A DNA stretch of 64,000 nucleotides from an uncultured Prochlorococcus sp. (GTDB lineage Bacteria > Cyanobacteriota > Cyanobacteriia > PCC-6307 > Cyanobiaceae), in the NCBI GenBank assembly GCA_902573565.1, contig CACGKI010000004.1:1-64000 (forward strand), read 5' to 3'. This document shows positions 21,659 to 32,804 of this stretch, one piece after another; position 1 is the stretch's first letter; every line of letters starts with the position of its first letter. The notes beneath the pieces are model-generated. The model was not told where the DNA came from. It saw only the letters and a program-made list of their open reading frames with translations, and ran no database searches. A program made the translations under genes and the position numbers.

Positions 21659-22171
21659 TTAACAACCTAAGCTATATTCTGTACTCTCTCCTGTAGAACT
21701 ATTTGTGCCATTAGCAATCGCACATAATTGTTTTTGTTGTGTACGACTAAGAACTGCATCAGTAAAATCTGCACCATCTATTTTTGCTCCTTCAAAATTA
21801 CTCTCCATTAATAAAGCATTTGTAAAATTAACATCCGAAAGATCTGCATCTGTAAAATCTGTTGCATAAGCTAGTGCATCTCTTAAATTGGCTCCATTAA
21901 ACTTTGAATTTTGCAATTTACTATTATTGAACACCGCGCCTTCTAAATTACTTTCACTGAAATTAAATCCATTCAAATCAAACTTAACGTATTCGTTACC
22001 GCTTAAATCTTGACCATGCATATCTGGCTCTAAATTAAGGTCTTGCTGGTTTCTAATCTCAGGAGGTCGTTTAGCCCATGCAGAATTTACAGAATTAAAA
22101 AATAAAATCCCAACGAACAACAAAGTAATTAATGCATTCTTTAGTGAGGGGAAAACAATTGATTTAATCAT
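21659..22171 (-). CDS. pentapeptide repeat protein with signal peptide (lumenal type)
   Basis: A(D/N)LxxxxF repeats: FNGANLRDALAYATDFTDADLSDVNFTNALLMESNFEGAKIDGADFTDAVLS. Confidence 0.88.
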   Translation of the reverse strand: MIKSIVFPSLKNALITLLFVGILFFNSVNSAWAKRPPEIRNQQDLNLEPDMHGQDLSGNEYVKFDLNGFNFSESNLEGAVFNNSKLQNSKFNGANLRDALAYATDFTDADLSDVNFTNALLMESNFEGAKIDGADFTDAVLSRTQQKQLCAIANGTNSSTGESTEYSLGC

Positions 22172-22234
22172 AATAAGACTGTATTTTAGAACTTAAGTAT
22201 TTAAAGTTTGTAAGAGTATCTTAAAGGAAAATAT

Positions 22235-22852
22235 ATGGCAATGTCACTAAAGGTTATTGTTCCTCCTCATCCATTAATAAAACATTGGCTTTCAATATTG
22301 CGAGAAAAAAATACTCCGGATATTTTGTATTCAACAGGATATGAACAACTAGGGAAATGGCTTACATATGAAGCATTACGTAATTGGCTGCCATATAAAA
22401 AAGAAATAGTAAATACTGATAATGGGGACACAGATGGATTCTTTATTAATACTGATTATCCAATAAAAGTGCTCGCAATGTTGCCAGAAGGGTTATCTCT
22501 TTGGTTTGGATCTAAAGAAGTAATTCCTAATTCAACCCTCTCATTAGGAGAACTTCCTAAAACTATTGAATCAAATGAAGGAGTTATATTTTATTCAGAA
22601 CAAATAACGACAAAATCAACCACATTAGAAACCTTAATTAAATTAAAGGAATTAGGTGTTGATTCAAATAGGATACTTTTAATAACTGCTATTTGCTCAA
22701 ATAAAGGGTTAAATGAAATTGCGAAATTATTCCCGAATCAGGTAATATACACTTCTTGCATAGATGAGGAAGACGAAAAAACACCATTATTGGTACCCGG
22801 TATTGGGAATCCTTTATCGCGTTTAAGTACTATATTTCTAGATAAGAACTAA
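22235..22852 (+). CDS. uracil phosphoribosyltransferase-like protein (divergent)
   Basis: VIVPPHPLIKHWLSILREKNTP...GKWLTYEALRNWLP; C-terminal VPGIGNPLSRL like PG(L/I)GDAGDR. Confidence 0.75.
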   Translation: MAMSLKVIVPPHPLIKHWLSILREKNTPDILYSTGYEQLGKWLTYEALRNWLPYKKEIVNTDNGDTDGFFINTDYPIKVLAMLPEGLSLWFGSKEVIPNSTLSLGELPKTIESNEGVIFYSEQITTKSTTLETLIKLKELGVDSNRILLITAICSNKGLNEIAKLFPNQVIYTSCIDEEDEKTPLLVPGIGNPLSRLSTIFLDKN

Positions 22853-22881
22853 TATAGAATATAGGAGTAAATATTTTACCA

Positions 22882-23172
22882 ATGTCTGAATACAGAGATT
22901 CGTCTTCAAATAATCTTTTATCATTAATAAGTGGTGCTTTTATTGGAGCAGCAGGTCTAGCATGGTGGTTAATATCCGAAGCAGACAAAAGAAAGGAGGA
23001 AAAAAAACAAAAAGCAATGATGTATTCCTCCAGAATTCAAGACGGCTCAGAAGCGATTGATTCAAATGAAAATATAAATGAAGTTGAGGGAGAGAATCTG
23101 GAGAAGAAAGTTGAGCAACTTAATTCTGCAATTGCTGATGTGAGGAAGCAACTTGAAGAGTTGGGGCAATAG
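22882..23172 (+). CDS. small membrane-anchored coiled-coil protein, unknown function
   Basis: LISGAFIGAAGLAWWLISEADKRKEEK TM/glycine zipper plus C-terminal coiled coil. Confidence 0.65.
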   Translation: MSEYRDSSSNNLLSLISGAFIGAAGLAWWLISEADKRKEEKKQKAMMYSSRIQDGSEAIDSNENINEVEGENLEKKVEQLNSAIADVRKQLEELGQ

Positions 23173-23195
23173 AATAAAAAAGGTTCTCAAATAAT

Positions 23196-24869
23196 ATGAA
23201 TAAACTCAGATCATCGGCAATAACTCAAGGTGTGCAAAGATCACCTAACAGATCGATGTTAAGAGCTGTTGGATTTAATGATGAAGATTTTAATAAACCT
23301 ATTATTGGAGTTGCAAATGGATACAGCACCATAACACCATGCAATATGGGTTTAAATAAGTTAGCTCTAAAAGCTGAAGAGTCTATAAAAAGATCAGGTG
23401 GAATGCCTCAGATGTTTGGGACTATAACAGTAAGTGATGGGATTTCTATGGGAACAGAAGGCATGAAATATTCCCTAGTTTCAAGAGAAGTTATTGCTGA
23501 TTCAATTGAAACAGCATGCAATGCTCAGAGTATGGATGGAGTACTTGCTATAGGTGGATGTGATAAAAACATGCCGGGTGCCATGATTGCGATTGCAAGA
23601 ATGAATATTCCCTCAATTTTTATTTATGGAGGGACAATAAAGCCTGGGAAATTGCATGGAGAAGATCTTACTGTTGTTAGTGCATTTGAAGCTGTTGGAC
23701 AATTAACATCAGGCAAAATTAATGAAGAAAGGCTAATCCAAGTTGAGAAAAATTGTATTCCTGGTGCTGGTAGCTGTGGAGGAATGTTTACAGCTAATAC
23801 AATGTCTGCTGTTATTGAAGTATTAGGGTTAAGTCTTCCTCACAGTTCCACTATGGCTGCTGAAGATCTTGAAAAAGAACTAAGTGCAGATAAAAGTGCT
23901 GAGATATTAGTCTCTGCAATAGAAAAAGATATAAGACCTCTAGACCTAATGACTAAGAAAGCATTTGAAAATGCAATATCAGTAATTATGGCAATAGGCG
24001 GATCAACAAATGCGGTATTGCACATCTTAGCTATCGCGAATACTGCAGGAATAGATATCAACATTAATGATTTTGAGAGAATCAGACAAAAAGTACCCGT
24101 TATTTGTGACCTTAAACCGAGTGGTAAATATGTGACGGTGGATCTTCATAAGGCAGGTGGGATTCCACAAGTAATGAAAATACTTTTGAATGCAGGATTA
24201 ATTCATGGCGATTGCAAAAACATTGAAGGAAAAACTATCTCAGAATACCTACAAAATATTCCAGATAAGCCTCCAACAAATCAAAATGTCATAAGAGACA
24301 TAGATGACCCTCTTTATAAAAAAGGACATCTAGCTATATTAAAAGGTAACTTAGCGAGCGAAGGTTCTGTAGCCAAAATTAGCGGAGTAAAAAACCCTGT
24401 ATTAACAGGTCCCGCAAAGATTTTTGAAAGTGAAGAGGATTGTTTAAAATCGATATTAAATAACGATATCAAAGCTGGTGATGTTGTTGTTATTAGAAAC
24501 GAAGGTCCTGTAGGAGGACCAGGTATGAGAGAGATGTTAGCTCCGACATCTGCAATTGTTGGTCAAGGGCTAGGAGAGAAGGTGGCTTTAATTACCGATG
24601 GCAGATTTAGCGGCGGTACCTATGGTCTTGTTGTGGGTCACATAGCTCCAGAGGCTGCTGTAGGAGGGAATATTGCTCTAATAAAAGAAGGTGATTTAAT
24701 TACAGTAGATGCTGTAAAACAACTAATTGAAGTTGATTTATCTGACGAAGAATTAGAAAAAAGAAAAAAAGATTGGGTAAAACCTATTCAAAAATACAAA
24801 AGAGGAATTCTTTCAAAATATTCGAGAATCGTAAGCACATCAAGTTTAGGGGCTGTTACTGATTTATAA
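23196..24869 (+). CDS. ilvD: dihydroxy-acid dehydratase
   Basis: [48 protein letters not shown]. Confidence 0.96.
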   Translation: MNKLRSSAITQGVQRSPNRSMLRAVGFNDEDFNKPIIGVANGYSTITPCNMGLNKLALKAEESIKRSGGMPQMFGTITVSDGISMGTEGMKYSLVSREVIADSIETACNAQSMDGVLAIGGCDKNMPGAMIAIARMNIPSIFIYGGTIKPGKLHGEDLTVVSAFEAVGQLTSGKINEERLIQVEKNCIPGAGSCGGMFTANTMSAVIEVLGLSLPHSSTMAAEDLEKELSADKSAEILVSAIEKDIRPLDLMTKKAFENAISVIMAIGGSTNAVLHILAIANTAGIDININDFERIRQKVPVICDLKPSGKYVTVDLHKAGGIPQVMKILLNAGLIHGDCKNIEGKTISEYLQNIPDKPPTNQNVIRDIDDPLYKKGHLAILKGNLASEGSVAKISGVKNPVLTGPAKIFESEEDCLKSILNNDIKAGDVVVIRNEGPVGGPGMREMLAPTSAIVGQGLGEKVALITDGRFSGGTYGLVVGHIAPEAAVGGNIALIKEGDLITVDAVKQLIEVDLSDEELEKRKKDWVKPIQKYKRGILSKYSRIVSTSSLGAVTDL

Positions 24870-24890
24870 ATCAGCTCAAAAATTTTTTTC

Positions 24891-25277
24891 TTAATCAATA
24901 AAACTTTTTATCCTATTTGCTAAATTTTCCAATCTAGCGCTGTATTTTGGTGAATTGCATTTTTTCCCATTATTGCTATCCATCCATAATGTTTTAACTC
25001 CACACCATAATATTGGTTCAGCAGGGAAGTTAAGCTTAGAGATTACTAAAACCAACTCCTTATTTGATTTAAAAAGTTCTAATTCAAGATCATAAATTTC
25101 TAATCTTTTACCTTCTTTATCTCTACATAAGATATTAACTGTTAAATCAATATCTTTATCTTCGAATTCGTATTCACCATTTATTTTTACTACAGAATGA
25201 ACAAAAGGTTTATTTGTTAAATCTGCTGACTTAGCGATTAAGCTCTCTATATTTTTAGGCGGATTTTCAAATAACAC
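24891..25277 (-). CDS. hypothetical protein overlapping upstream CIA30 gene
   Basis: 128-aa ORF; 11-bp overlap with 25267..25815. Confidence 0.65.
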   Translation of the reverse strand: MLFENPPKNIESLIAKSADLTNKPFVHSVVKINGEYEFEDKDIDLTVNILCRDKEGKRLEIYDLELELFKSNKELVLVISKLNFPAEPILWCGVKTLWMDSNNGKKCNSPKYSARLENLANRIKSFID

Positions 25278-25815
25278 TTATTGATTTAATTAAAACTTTT
25301 ATTGAACCCGGTTTAAACTCATTATTAAGTAATCCATCATCACCGAACTTAGAGTGTAGTAGTTGCAATCTTTTAATTTTAGATGGCTTGAATTTAAATG
25401 GAAAACGTACTTTATTAGCTCTTACTGAAGGTTTTAACTCACTAAAAGGAATTTGAACATTTGTTGTCCCGAATTTTTTTGTTGGAAATGATTTAATCCA
25501 TCTAAGTCCACCAGGAATAAATTCGGTTAGTCCTAGTAGATCATCTTCACAAGCGACAGCAAATTTAAAAGTTCTTCCTTGTCCATCAATATTTAATTCA
25601 AAGGATGAATACTCAGATACATTTAAAGAAGGTTTATATATAGAAGATCTACAACTAACAAATCCTCCTGCTTTCTCGACAATATTACCCTTTAATATCA
25701 AACCCGAATTTGAAGTTTCACAAAAAGCTGAACTTGATCCGCCCATAACAGTATCATTTAATGTTTTCCAACCATCGAACTCCTTTTTCTGGAATAAAAA
25801 TTTTTTCTTACTCAT
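25267..25815 (-). CDS. CIA30 (complex I intermediate-associated protein 30)-like
   Basis: FDGWKTLNDTVMGGSSSAF, GFVSCRS, FELNIDGQGRTFKFAV. Confidence 0.85.
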   Translation of the reverse strand: MSKKKFLFQKKEFDGWKTLNDTVMGGSSSAFCETSNSGLILKGNIVEKAGGFVSCRSSIYKPSLNVSEYSSFELNIDGQGRTFKFAVACEDDLLGLTEFIPGGLRWIKSFPTKKFGTTNVQIPFSELKPSVRANKVRFPFKFKPSKIKRLQLLHSKFGDDGLLNNEFKPGSIKVLIKSISVI

Positions 25816-25845
25816 TAAATAATTTAAATTATTAATAGACTTTAA

Positions 25846-26583
25846 CTAAATTTCTAAATCTTTTGCTGATTCCTGATCACAAAATATTGAAATTTGATTA
25901 ATAGATTTTATTAATTTTGATGGTGTTCTATCTGGAGGCTCTTTTTCATCTAATAACCTCTCAAGAGCAATTCTTTTAGAAGCTCCACTAACTAAAAATA
26001 CTATCTTTGAAGAAGCTGAAAGAACCTTTGGAGTTAATGAAATTCTTTTTAAACCTTTCCCTTCATTAAAAATAACAAAATCATCTGCATTATTATTTTT
26101 TTGATAAGGGAATAATGAGGCTGTATGACCATCATCTCCAAGACCTAATAATGTTAAATCGAAAGTTGGAGGGTTTGATCCGCATTTTTCAAATAATTTA
26201 GAAATAAATTGATTTTTAGTAGTTTCATCATCAGCGTTTAAATCATTGAAAATTTCATAAAAATAAGCTTGAGATCCAAAATTAGTTAGCAAAGAGTTTC
26301 TCAACATTAACGAGTTACTTAATTCTGAATTTGGATCAACACATCTTTCATCTCCTAAAAAGACATCAACCATATCCCATTGAAGATCATTATTAGATAA
26401 GAGATGATACACAGATTTAGGAGTTGAACCTCCACTTACACAAAATTTGAATCTATCTTTCTTTTTTAAAGTATGAATAATATGGCTTTGAATAAACTTA
26501 AAAACCGCTGTTGATAGTTCTAACTTGTCTTTGTAAATATTTAAGGTGTATCCATTTTTGACCTTTTCAATCATTTCATCCAT
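25846..26583 (-). CDS. pgl: 6-phosphogluconolactonase
   Basis: FCVSGGSTPKSVYHLL, VFLGDERCVDPNSELSN, GLGDDGHTASLFP. Confidence 0.95.
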   Translation of the reverse strand: MDEMIEKVKNGYTLNIYKDKLELSTAVFKFIQSHIIHTLKKKDRFKFCVSGGSTPKSVYHLLSNNDLQWDMVDVFLGDERCVDPNSELSNSLMLRNSLLTNFGSQAYFYEIFNDLNADDETTKNQFISKLFEKCGSNPPTFDLTLLGLGDDGHTASLFPYQKNNNADDFVIFNEGKGLKRISLTPKVLSASSKIVFLVSGASKRIALERLLDEKEPPDRTPSKLIKSINQISIFCDQESAKDLEI

Positions 26584-28007
26584 TCAGTATGAAAACTACC
26601 TTCCCTATCAATTCTTTCATATGTATGAGAGCCAAAACAGTCTCTCATTGCCTGCACAAGATTCTGAGGAAGTCTGTTGGTTCTATAACTATTCAAATAA
26701 TCTAAAGTACTGGATAAACATGGGACTGGTATACCTGCCTTTGTGGATAGAGAAACTACCTTAGCTAAGTTATCTAATCTTGTCGCAATTTCATTATTAA
26801 ACCAATCATCAAAAATTAAATTTTTTAGATCAGGATCTTTGTTATAAGCATCTTGAATTTTACTTAATAATTTTGATCTAATTATGCAACCACCTTTCCA
26901 TATTTGAGCAATTGACGGCATATTCAAACCATAGTTATATACTGCAGAAGCTTCTCTTAAAATATCCATACCTTGGGCATAGCTAGCAATTGTGGCAAGG
27001 ACTACAGCATCAAATAAAGGTTTCATTCCATCTGATACATTCCCTAAATCAAAATCCTCTATCTCTTTAGATGGAATAGTTTTTTCAATCTCACTACGTT
27101 GCTCTTTTAAAGAACTCATTACTCTTGCATTTAAAGATGCATAAATAGTTGGGACTGATACCCCCAGTTCTAGAGCACTCACAACAGTCCATAAACCTGT
27201 ACCTTTCTGGCCAGCTTTATCTAATATTTTTTCCACGACATCATCTCCAGTTATATCATCTTTTGTATTTAGACAAATCTCTGTTATCTCAACAAGATAA
27301 GAAGCTAATTCATCAGTATTATTCCAAATACCAAATACCTCTGACATCTGCTCTCCATTCATACCTTTGACTCTCTTCATAAGGTCATAAGCTTCTGCAA
27401 GTATTTGTTCAATTCCATATTCAATTCCGTTATGAACAGTTTTTACAAAATGACCTGAGCCGCCTGGGCCAACATATGCGACACATGGTCCGTCTTCAAC
27501 TTTGGCAGCCATTTTTGTTAGTAAGCTCTCTATTGCATCATATGAAGCCTTAGTACCACCGGGCATCATGCTTGGACCCTCCAGAGCTCCTTTGGCACCC
27601 CCAGAGACTCCCATTCCGATGTATCCAAAACTTTTGCTTTCAAGAGTATTCACCCTTCTTTCTGTATCTTTAAATTGAGAGTTACCGCCATCTATTAATA
27701 AATCTCCTTCCTCGAGATATCCAGAAATATTATCAATGACAGCATCTGTTGCTGGCCCAGCTTTAACCATCATAAGAATTCTTCTAGGTCTCTCTAACTT
27801 ATTTACAAATTCCTGAAGAGTTTCAGCTCCTTCTATATTCTTCCCAAGGCCTCGACCCTGTAAGAATTCTTCAGTTTTTGAGTAAGTTCTATTAAAAACT
27901 ACACTTGAAAATCCATTTCTTTCAGCATTAAGAACTAAATTCTCCCCCATAACACCAAGACCTATTAAACCAAAATGCGCCTTGGACATAAAAAACAAAA
28001 AACTCAA
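26571..28007 (-). CDS. gnd: 6-phosphogluconate dehydrogenase (decarboxylating)
   Basis: GLIGLGVMGENLVLNAERNGF, GVSGGAKGALEGPSMMPGG, FVKTVHNGIEYG. Confidence 0.96.
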   Translation of the reverse strand: MSFLFFMSKAHFGLIGLGVMGENLVLNAERNGFSSVVFNRTYSKTEEFLQGRGLGKNIEGAETLQEFVNKLERPRRILMMVKAGPATDAVIDNISGYLEEGDLLIDGGNSQFKDTERRVNTLESKSFGYIGMGVSGGAKGALEGPSMMPGGTKASYDAIESLLTKMAAKVEDGPCVAYVGPGGSGHFVKTVHNGIEYGIEQILAEAYDLMKRVKGMNGEQMSEVFGIWNNTDELASYLVEITEICLNTKDDITGDDVVEKILDKAGQKGTGLWTVVSALELGVSVPTIYASLNARVMSSLKEQRSEIEKTIPSKEIEDFDLGNVSDGMKPLFDAVVLATIASYAQGMDILREASAVYNYGLNMPSIAQIWKGGCIIRSKLLSKIQDAYNKDPDLKNLIFDDWFNNEIATRLDNLAKVVSLSTKAGIPVPCLSSTLDYLNSYRTNRLPQNLVQAMRDCFGSHTYERIDREGSFHTEWMK

Positions 28008-28082
28008 TAAATATAGTGTGCCTACAACTCAACAAAATTGCTCAAAAAATATACTTATGTCAGCGAAAAATGATCGAAAGTA

Positions 28083-29378
28083 TTAAATAATGGTTCCGTT
28101 TGCAATAGTTGCATTTTTAACTACTACAACAATTCCATTCCTTATGTAAAAGCCTAATTCTGGCTTATCTGCTTCTTCAACTCGATCTTTATTAATAATC
28201 ACGACATTATCTCCTATCCGTGTATTCTTATCCAGAATCGCCCTTTTTACAGTAGTACCTTCACCTACTCCAAGGGGTGTTCCACCTCCTTTTCGTAATT
28301 CAATTCTTTCTTCAGGCGATTCAAAGAAATCGGCACCCATTACTAAAGTGTCCTCAAGAACAGAATCACTTTCAATCCTACTTCTCACACCTAATACACA
28401 ATGTAAAATACTGCATGACTTTAAAATTGTCCCTTCGCAAACTATTGAATCAGTAATTTGAGCATCCACAAGTTTAGAAGGGGGGAGAAATCTTGGCCTT
28501 GTATAAATTGGAAATTTTTCATCATAGAAACTAAATGGAGGTTTAGGTTGCTCTGTTAATGCTAGATTTGACTCAAAGAATGCACCAATGGTTCCGATAT
28601 CTTCCCAGTAATCATCGAATACATAACTTTTAAGAGTGTCACCCCTATTGAGGGCTTCAGGAATTATATCCTTACCAAAATCCGTATAACTAGGAAATTT
28701 ATTTAAAAGATCGAAAAGAGTATTTCTGCTAAAAACGTAAATACCCATAGAAGCAAGATAAGGTTTTTCTTTAGCCGACTCTTTACTTAATCCAAATTTC
28801 GAAGTATCTACTGCCATTGCCTTCAACTTCTCTCCAGTGGGCTTTTCACTGAATTCTTTTATATTCCCTATATCATCTGTTCTCATGAGGCCAAAACCCT
28901 CTGCTTGAGCTTCATCAACAGGCAAAGCTGCAACAGTTAAATCAGCACCATTATCTCTATGATGTTGAACAAATAAACTGTAGTCCATTCTGTACAATTG
29001 ATCGCCTGACAATATTAAATATTCATCAACATCCCACTCTTGAAATAACCATTGGTATTTTCTTACAGCATCAGCAGTACCTTCAAACCATTTGGGACTA
29101 TCAGGAGTCTGTTGCGCGGCTAAAACCTCCACAAATCCTTGGCCAAAAGGTCCATTCAAATTATAAGTTCTTCCTATATGTCTATTTAGAGATGCACTAT
29201 TGAACTGGGTCAGTACATACATTTTTTCAATGCCTGAATTTATACAATTACTAATTGGGATATCTATTAAACGATACTTACCTGCCAACGGCACAGCAGG
29301 TTTAGCCCTCATTTTTGTTAAAGGGTAAAGTCTAGAACCTTTTCCTCCTCCGAGGATTATGGCCAACACACGCTTCAT
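28083..29378 (-). CDS. glgC: glucose-1-phosphate adenylyltransferase
   Basis: [42 protein letters not shown]. Confidence 0.97.
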   Translation of the reverse strand: MKRVLAIILGGGKGSRLYPLTKMRAKPAVPLAGKYRLIDIPISNCINSGIEKMYVLTQFNSASLNRHIGRTYNLNGPFGQGFVEVLAAQQTPDSPKWFEGTADAVRKYQWLFQEWDVDEYLILSGDQLYRMDYSLFVQHHRDNGADLTVAALPVDEAQAEGFGLMRTDDIGNIKEFSEKPTGEKLKAMAVDTSKFGLSKESAKEKPYLASMGIYVFSRNTLFDLLNKFPSYTDFGKDIIPEALNRGDTLKSYVFDDYWEDIGTIGAFFESNLALTEQPKPPFSFYDEKFPIYTRPRFLPPSKLVDAQITDSIVCEGTILKSCSILHCVLGVRSRIESDSVLEDTLVMGADFFESPEERIELRKGGGTPLGVGEGTTVKRAILDKNTRIGDNVVIINKDRVEEADKPELGFYIRNGIVVVVKNATIANGTII

Positions 29379-29508
29379 TAAATCTAATGGAGGTAGATAT
29401 ACAACTACTTAAAGTAACTGATTATGGGCATATTTAGAAATACTAATGGTCAGTTTACGAAGGTATTTCGATAAATCACTAGAAAAACTTAATATAAATT
29501 GAGAAAAA

Positions 29509-30819
29509 TTAGTTTTTTTTGTCCTCTTCTACTAAAGAGAACAATTTTTCAACGATTTTCAAAGAAACTTGTCTTTCTTCTCTTGATTGAGGACTTCTCA
29601 ACTTGGTAACAGGGGTGTGAAGTATTTTATTGATAATTCCTTTAGTAAGCGCTTCCACAACTTTCCTTTCTCGAGCCGAAAAATCTGGTCCCATCCTACT
29701 AAGTGCTTTTTGCAATTCCTCTTTTCTAATTAACTCCAAATCTGATCTAAGTTTATTAATAACTGGAACCGCCTCTAAACTTGCCCACCATTCTAGAAAA
29801 ATGATCCTTTCTTCTTCTACTAAAGATTCCGCTTCCTTTGCTATTTTCTGTCTAAATTCTTGATTTCTTGAAACGACCTCTTGCAAGTCATCTACATCAA
29901 ATGATTTTACAAATTCATGTTGTTTGACATCATTAGATATATTTCTGGGTACACCAATATCAATAAATTTAAGTCTATTACTCAAATTTAATTTTTCAAT
30001 TTTTGCGAGATCAATAATTGGCTCTTCAGAAGCAGTACTGGTAAAAACGATTGAAGATAGTGAGATGTTTTCTTCTAATTCGTTTAATCCTTTACAAACA
30101 ATCTCTAAATCAGGAAAGTCTTGAGCAAGATTTAACGCTCTATCAATATTCCTATTTAAAAGGATAAGTTTATGACATCCTTTTGATTTTAAATGAGTTA
30201 TTAAAAGCCTACTCATTCGTCCGGCACCAACAACAAGAACTTTCTCTGATTCCAAACTTACAAGAGTATCAAAACCCTTTTCTTGGCCAATTTTTAATTG
30301 GGCAAGTTCTACCGCTGCTGAACTAATTGATACGGCTCCAGTTCCTAAATTTGTTTCAGACCTTACTTTTTTACCTGTACTAACTGATTGAGTTAATAAT
30401 CTATTAAGAATTGGTCCAGTAGATTGATTCTCTTGACCTAATCTCATCATTTTTTTTACCTGCGAAAGGATTTGTCCTTCCCCTAAAACGAGACTATCGA
30501 GTCCAGCAGAAACTTTCATCAAATGCAAAACTGCATCTTCTTGTCTAAAACAAAAGAGATGCGGGTTTAAATCTTCAAAAATAATTCCAGAATATTCTGA
30601 TATAAATTCTTTAATGGATGAGATTCCAGTATTTTTGTCCTTTACAAGCGCATAGATTTCAAGCCTATTACAAGTACTTAAAATTGACACCTCTAATACT
30701 TCATTGAAAGCTTTTAATGCTTTCAATGATTCTGTTATAGATTGATCTGGAATACTTAACTTCTCACGCACTGCAACAGGTGCCGTGCGATGACTCAGTC
30801 CGACGACAACAATATGCAT
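29509..30819 (-). CDS. hemA: glutamyl-tRNA reductase
   Basis: VVGLSHRTAPVAVREKL, STCNRLEIYA, GEGQILSQVK. Confidence 0.97.
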   Translation of the reverse strand: MHIVVVGLSHRTAPVAVREKLSIPDQSITESLKALKAFNEVLEVSILSTCNRLEIYALVKDKNTGISSIKEFISEYSGIIFEDLNPHLFCFRQEDAVLHLMKVSAGLDSLVLGEGQILSQVKKMMRLGQENQSTGPILNRLLTQSVSTGKKVRSETNLGTGAVSISSAAVELAQLKIGQEKGFDTLVSLESEKVLVVGAGRMSRLLITHLKSKGCHKLILLNRNIDRALNLAQDFPDLEIVCKGLNELEENISLSSIVFTSTASEEPIIDLAKIEKLNLSNRLKFIDIGVPRNISNDVKQHEFVKSFDVDDLQEVVSRNQEFRQKIAKEAESLVEEERIIFLEWWASLEAVPVINKLRSDLELIRKEELQKALSRMGPDFSARERKVVEALTKGIINKILHTPVTKLRSPQSREERQVSLKIVEKLFSLVEEDKKN

Positions 30820-30837
30820 AAAATCAAAAATGAATTT

Positions 30838-31839
30838 TTAAAGGCTGATACTTTTAGCACCATCTTTTATATGGACAGTATTTGTGAATCTTGCAGTACT
30901 ATCTAATGTACTAATAACTAGACTGCTTGTTCTAACACAATCCTTTTCAAATTTAACTCCGTCAAAAAGTAATCCATCAGTTATTCCACTTCCAGCGAAA
31001 ACAACATTTTCTCCCGATGCCAATTCATTAGCTTCATAGATTTTATCAATATCGGTTATGCCCATTTCATTTAGACGTTTTATATTTCCTTCTTTTGTGT
31101 AATCAGCCCATTCAGAAGTTTGAGCGATTGCTGGATCATAAACCAGTTGCCCTTGAAAGTGTCCGCCTAAAGCTCTCATTGCAGCAGCTGAAATAACACC
31201 CTCTGGAGCTGCACCTATACCCATCAAGCAATGTGTTCCAGTTCCTGCGAAACCACATGCAATCGCGGCTTGTACATCACCATCAGAAATCGGTTGTACT
31301 TTTGCACCACATCCTCGAATTTCTTTAATTAAATCCTTATGCCTAGTTCTATCCATTACAACAACAGTAAGTTCATCAATAGAAAGATCCAAACAATCGC
31401 TGAGGATTTTTAAGTTTTCAGTAGCAGAATTTCTAATATCTACTTTACCTTTAGCAGCAGGAGGAGCTGCTAATTTGTTCATGTAAAAATCAGGAGCATT
31501 AAAAAGACCACCTGTATCAGAGGCAGCTAAAACCGCCATAGAACCTCTTTGATTATTTGCACAAAGATTAGTTCCTTCACAAGGATCTACTGCAAAGTCA
31601 ACTCCTGGTCCACTACCACTACCAACCTCTTCACCTATATAAAGCATAGGTGCTTCATCTCTTTCACCTTCTCCAATAACAATTTTTCCTTTCATTTCAA
31701 TTTTGCCCATTCGCAATCTCATTGCTTCGACAGCTGCAGCATCAGCTTCATCTTTTTGACCAAGTCCTGTTAGTTTTGCTGAGGCAATAGCTGCTTGCTC
31801 GACAACTTCGAGAATTTCTTGAATTAAAGTTTGATTCAC
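30838..31839 (-). CDS. glpX: class II fructose-1,6-bisphosphatase/sedoheptulose-1,7-bisphosphatase
   Basis: [51 protein letters not shown]. Confidence 0.95.
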   Translation of the reverse strand: MNQTLIQEILEVVEQAAIASAKLTGLGQKDEADAAAVEAMRLRMGKIEMKGKIVIGEGERDEAPMLYIGEEVGSGSGPGVDFAVDPCEGTNLCANNQRGSMAVLAASDTGGLFNAPDFYMNKLAAPPAAKGKVDIRNSATENLKILSDCLDLSIDELTVVVMDRTRHKDLIKEIRGCGAKVQPISDGDVQAAIACGFAGTGTHCLMGIGAAPEGVISAAAMRALGGHFQGQLVYDPAIAQTSEWADYTKEGNIKRLNEMGITDIDKIYEANELASGENVVFAGSGITDGLLFDGVKFEKDCVRTSSLVISTLDSTARFTNTVHIKDGAKSISL

Positions 31840-32024
31840 AATTAAATTTTGAGGATTTTCTAAAAGGTTTTGAGTATAATCTCACAAAAAATGTCATTTT
31901 TATGAGAAAAATTATGCTAATAAGCTTTTTTAACTCTTTACAGCTGTTACTTTATCAGGCCGTGACTTGAAATTAGGAATAAACAACTAAATATAGTATC
32001 TTTATTAAATATTTTAAAAATTAA

Positions 32025-32783
32025 ATGACTGAGTCAAATCAAAAAAATTTAGCTGGTGTTAATAGGCCAATTCAAATAATTCCTTCAGTTTTACCAGCAG
32101 ATTGGGCAAATATGGGAGCTTGTGTCAAAGAGCTCGAGGAAGCTGGGGTAGATAGAATACAATTTGATGTAATGGATGGGAATTTTGTCCCAAATCTTAC
32201 ATTTGGTCCCGAAATGATTGCTGCATGCAGGAAATATTGCAATGTACCTTTTGAAACTCAATTAATGGTGAGCCAATACAACTGTGAAACTATGCTTGAA
32301 CCTTATGTAAATGCTACAAAAGGGGCTAATGGTGAACCAGGAGTGGTAATAGCTCATGCAGAAGCAAATATTCATTTGCATAGAGTTCTTGGAAGAATAA
32401 GAGATCTAGGGGGATCTCCTTCTGTTGCATTAAACCCTCATACTCCTTTTGAAATGATCAAAAACATTATGGATATGGTTGATCATGTTTTGGTTATGAC
32501 GGTTAATCCGGGTTTTGGTGGACAAGCTTATATACCGACAATGCTTAATAAAATTAGAGAAATAAGAAACTACATTATCGAAAAAAACTTAAATGTCGAC
32601 ATTGAAGTTGATGGGGGGATAAAAGCAAATTGGACTATTTCACAATGTGCCGATGCTGGTGCTAATTGTTTTATTGCAGGCAGTGGAATGTTTGCTTATC
32701 CAACATTAAAAGAGGGATGTGATGACTTGAGAAAAGTGGCACAAGAAGCACAAAAAGGTAATGTTCTTTCTGAACCTCAATAA
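32025..32783 (+). CDS. rpe: ribulose-phosphate 3-epimerase
   Basis: IQFDVMDGNFVPNLTFGP, VLVMTVNPGFGGQ, IEVDGGI. Confidence 0.96.
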   Translation: MTESNQKNLAGVNRPIQIIPSVLPADWANMGACVKELEEAGVDRIQFDVMDGNFVPNLTFGPEMIAACRKYCNVPFETQLMVSQYNCETMLEPYVNATKGANGEPGVVIAHAEANIHLHRVLGRIRDLGGSPSVALNPHTPFEMIKNIMDMVDHVLVMTVNPGFGGQAYIPTMLNKIREIRNYIIEKNLNVDIEVDGGIKANWTISQCADAGANCFIAGSGMFAYPTLKEGCDDLRKVAQEAQKGNVLSEPQ

Positions 32784-32804
32784 ATATTCTGCGTGATTAA
32801 CAAA

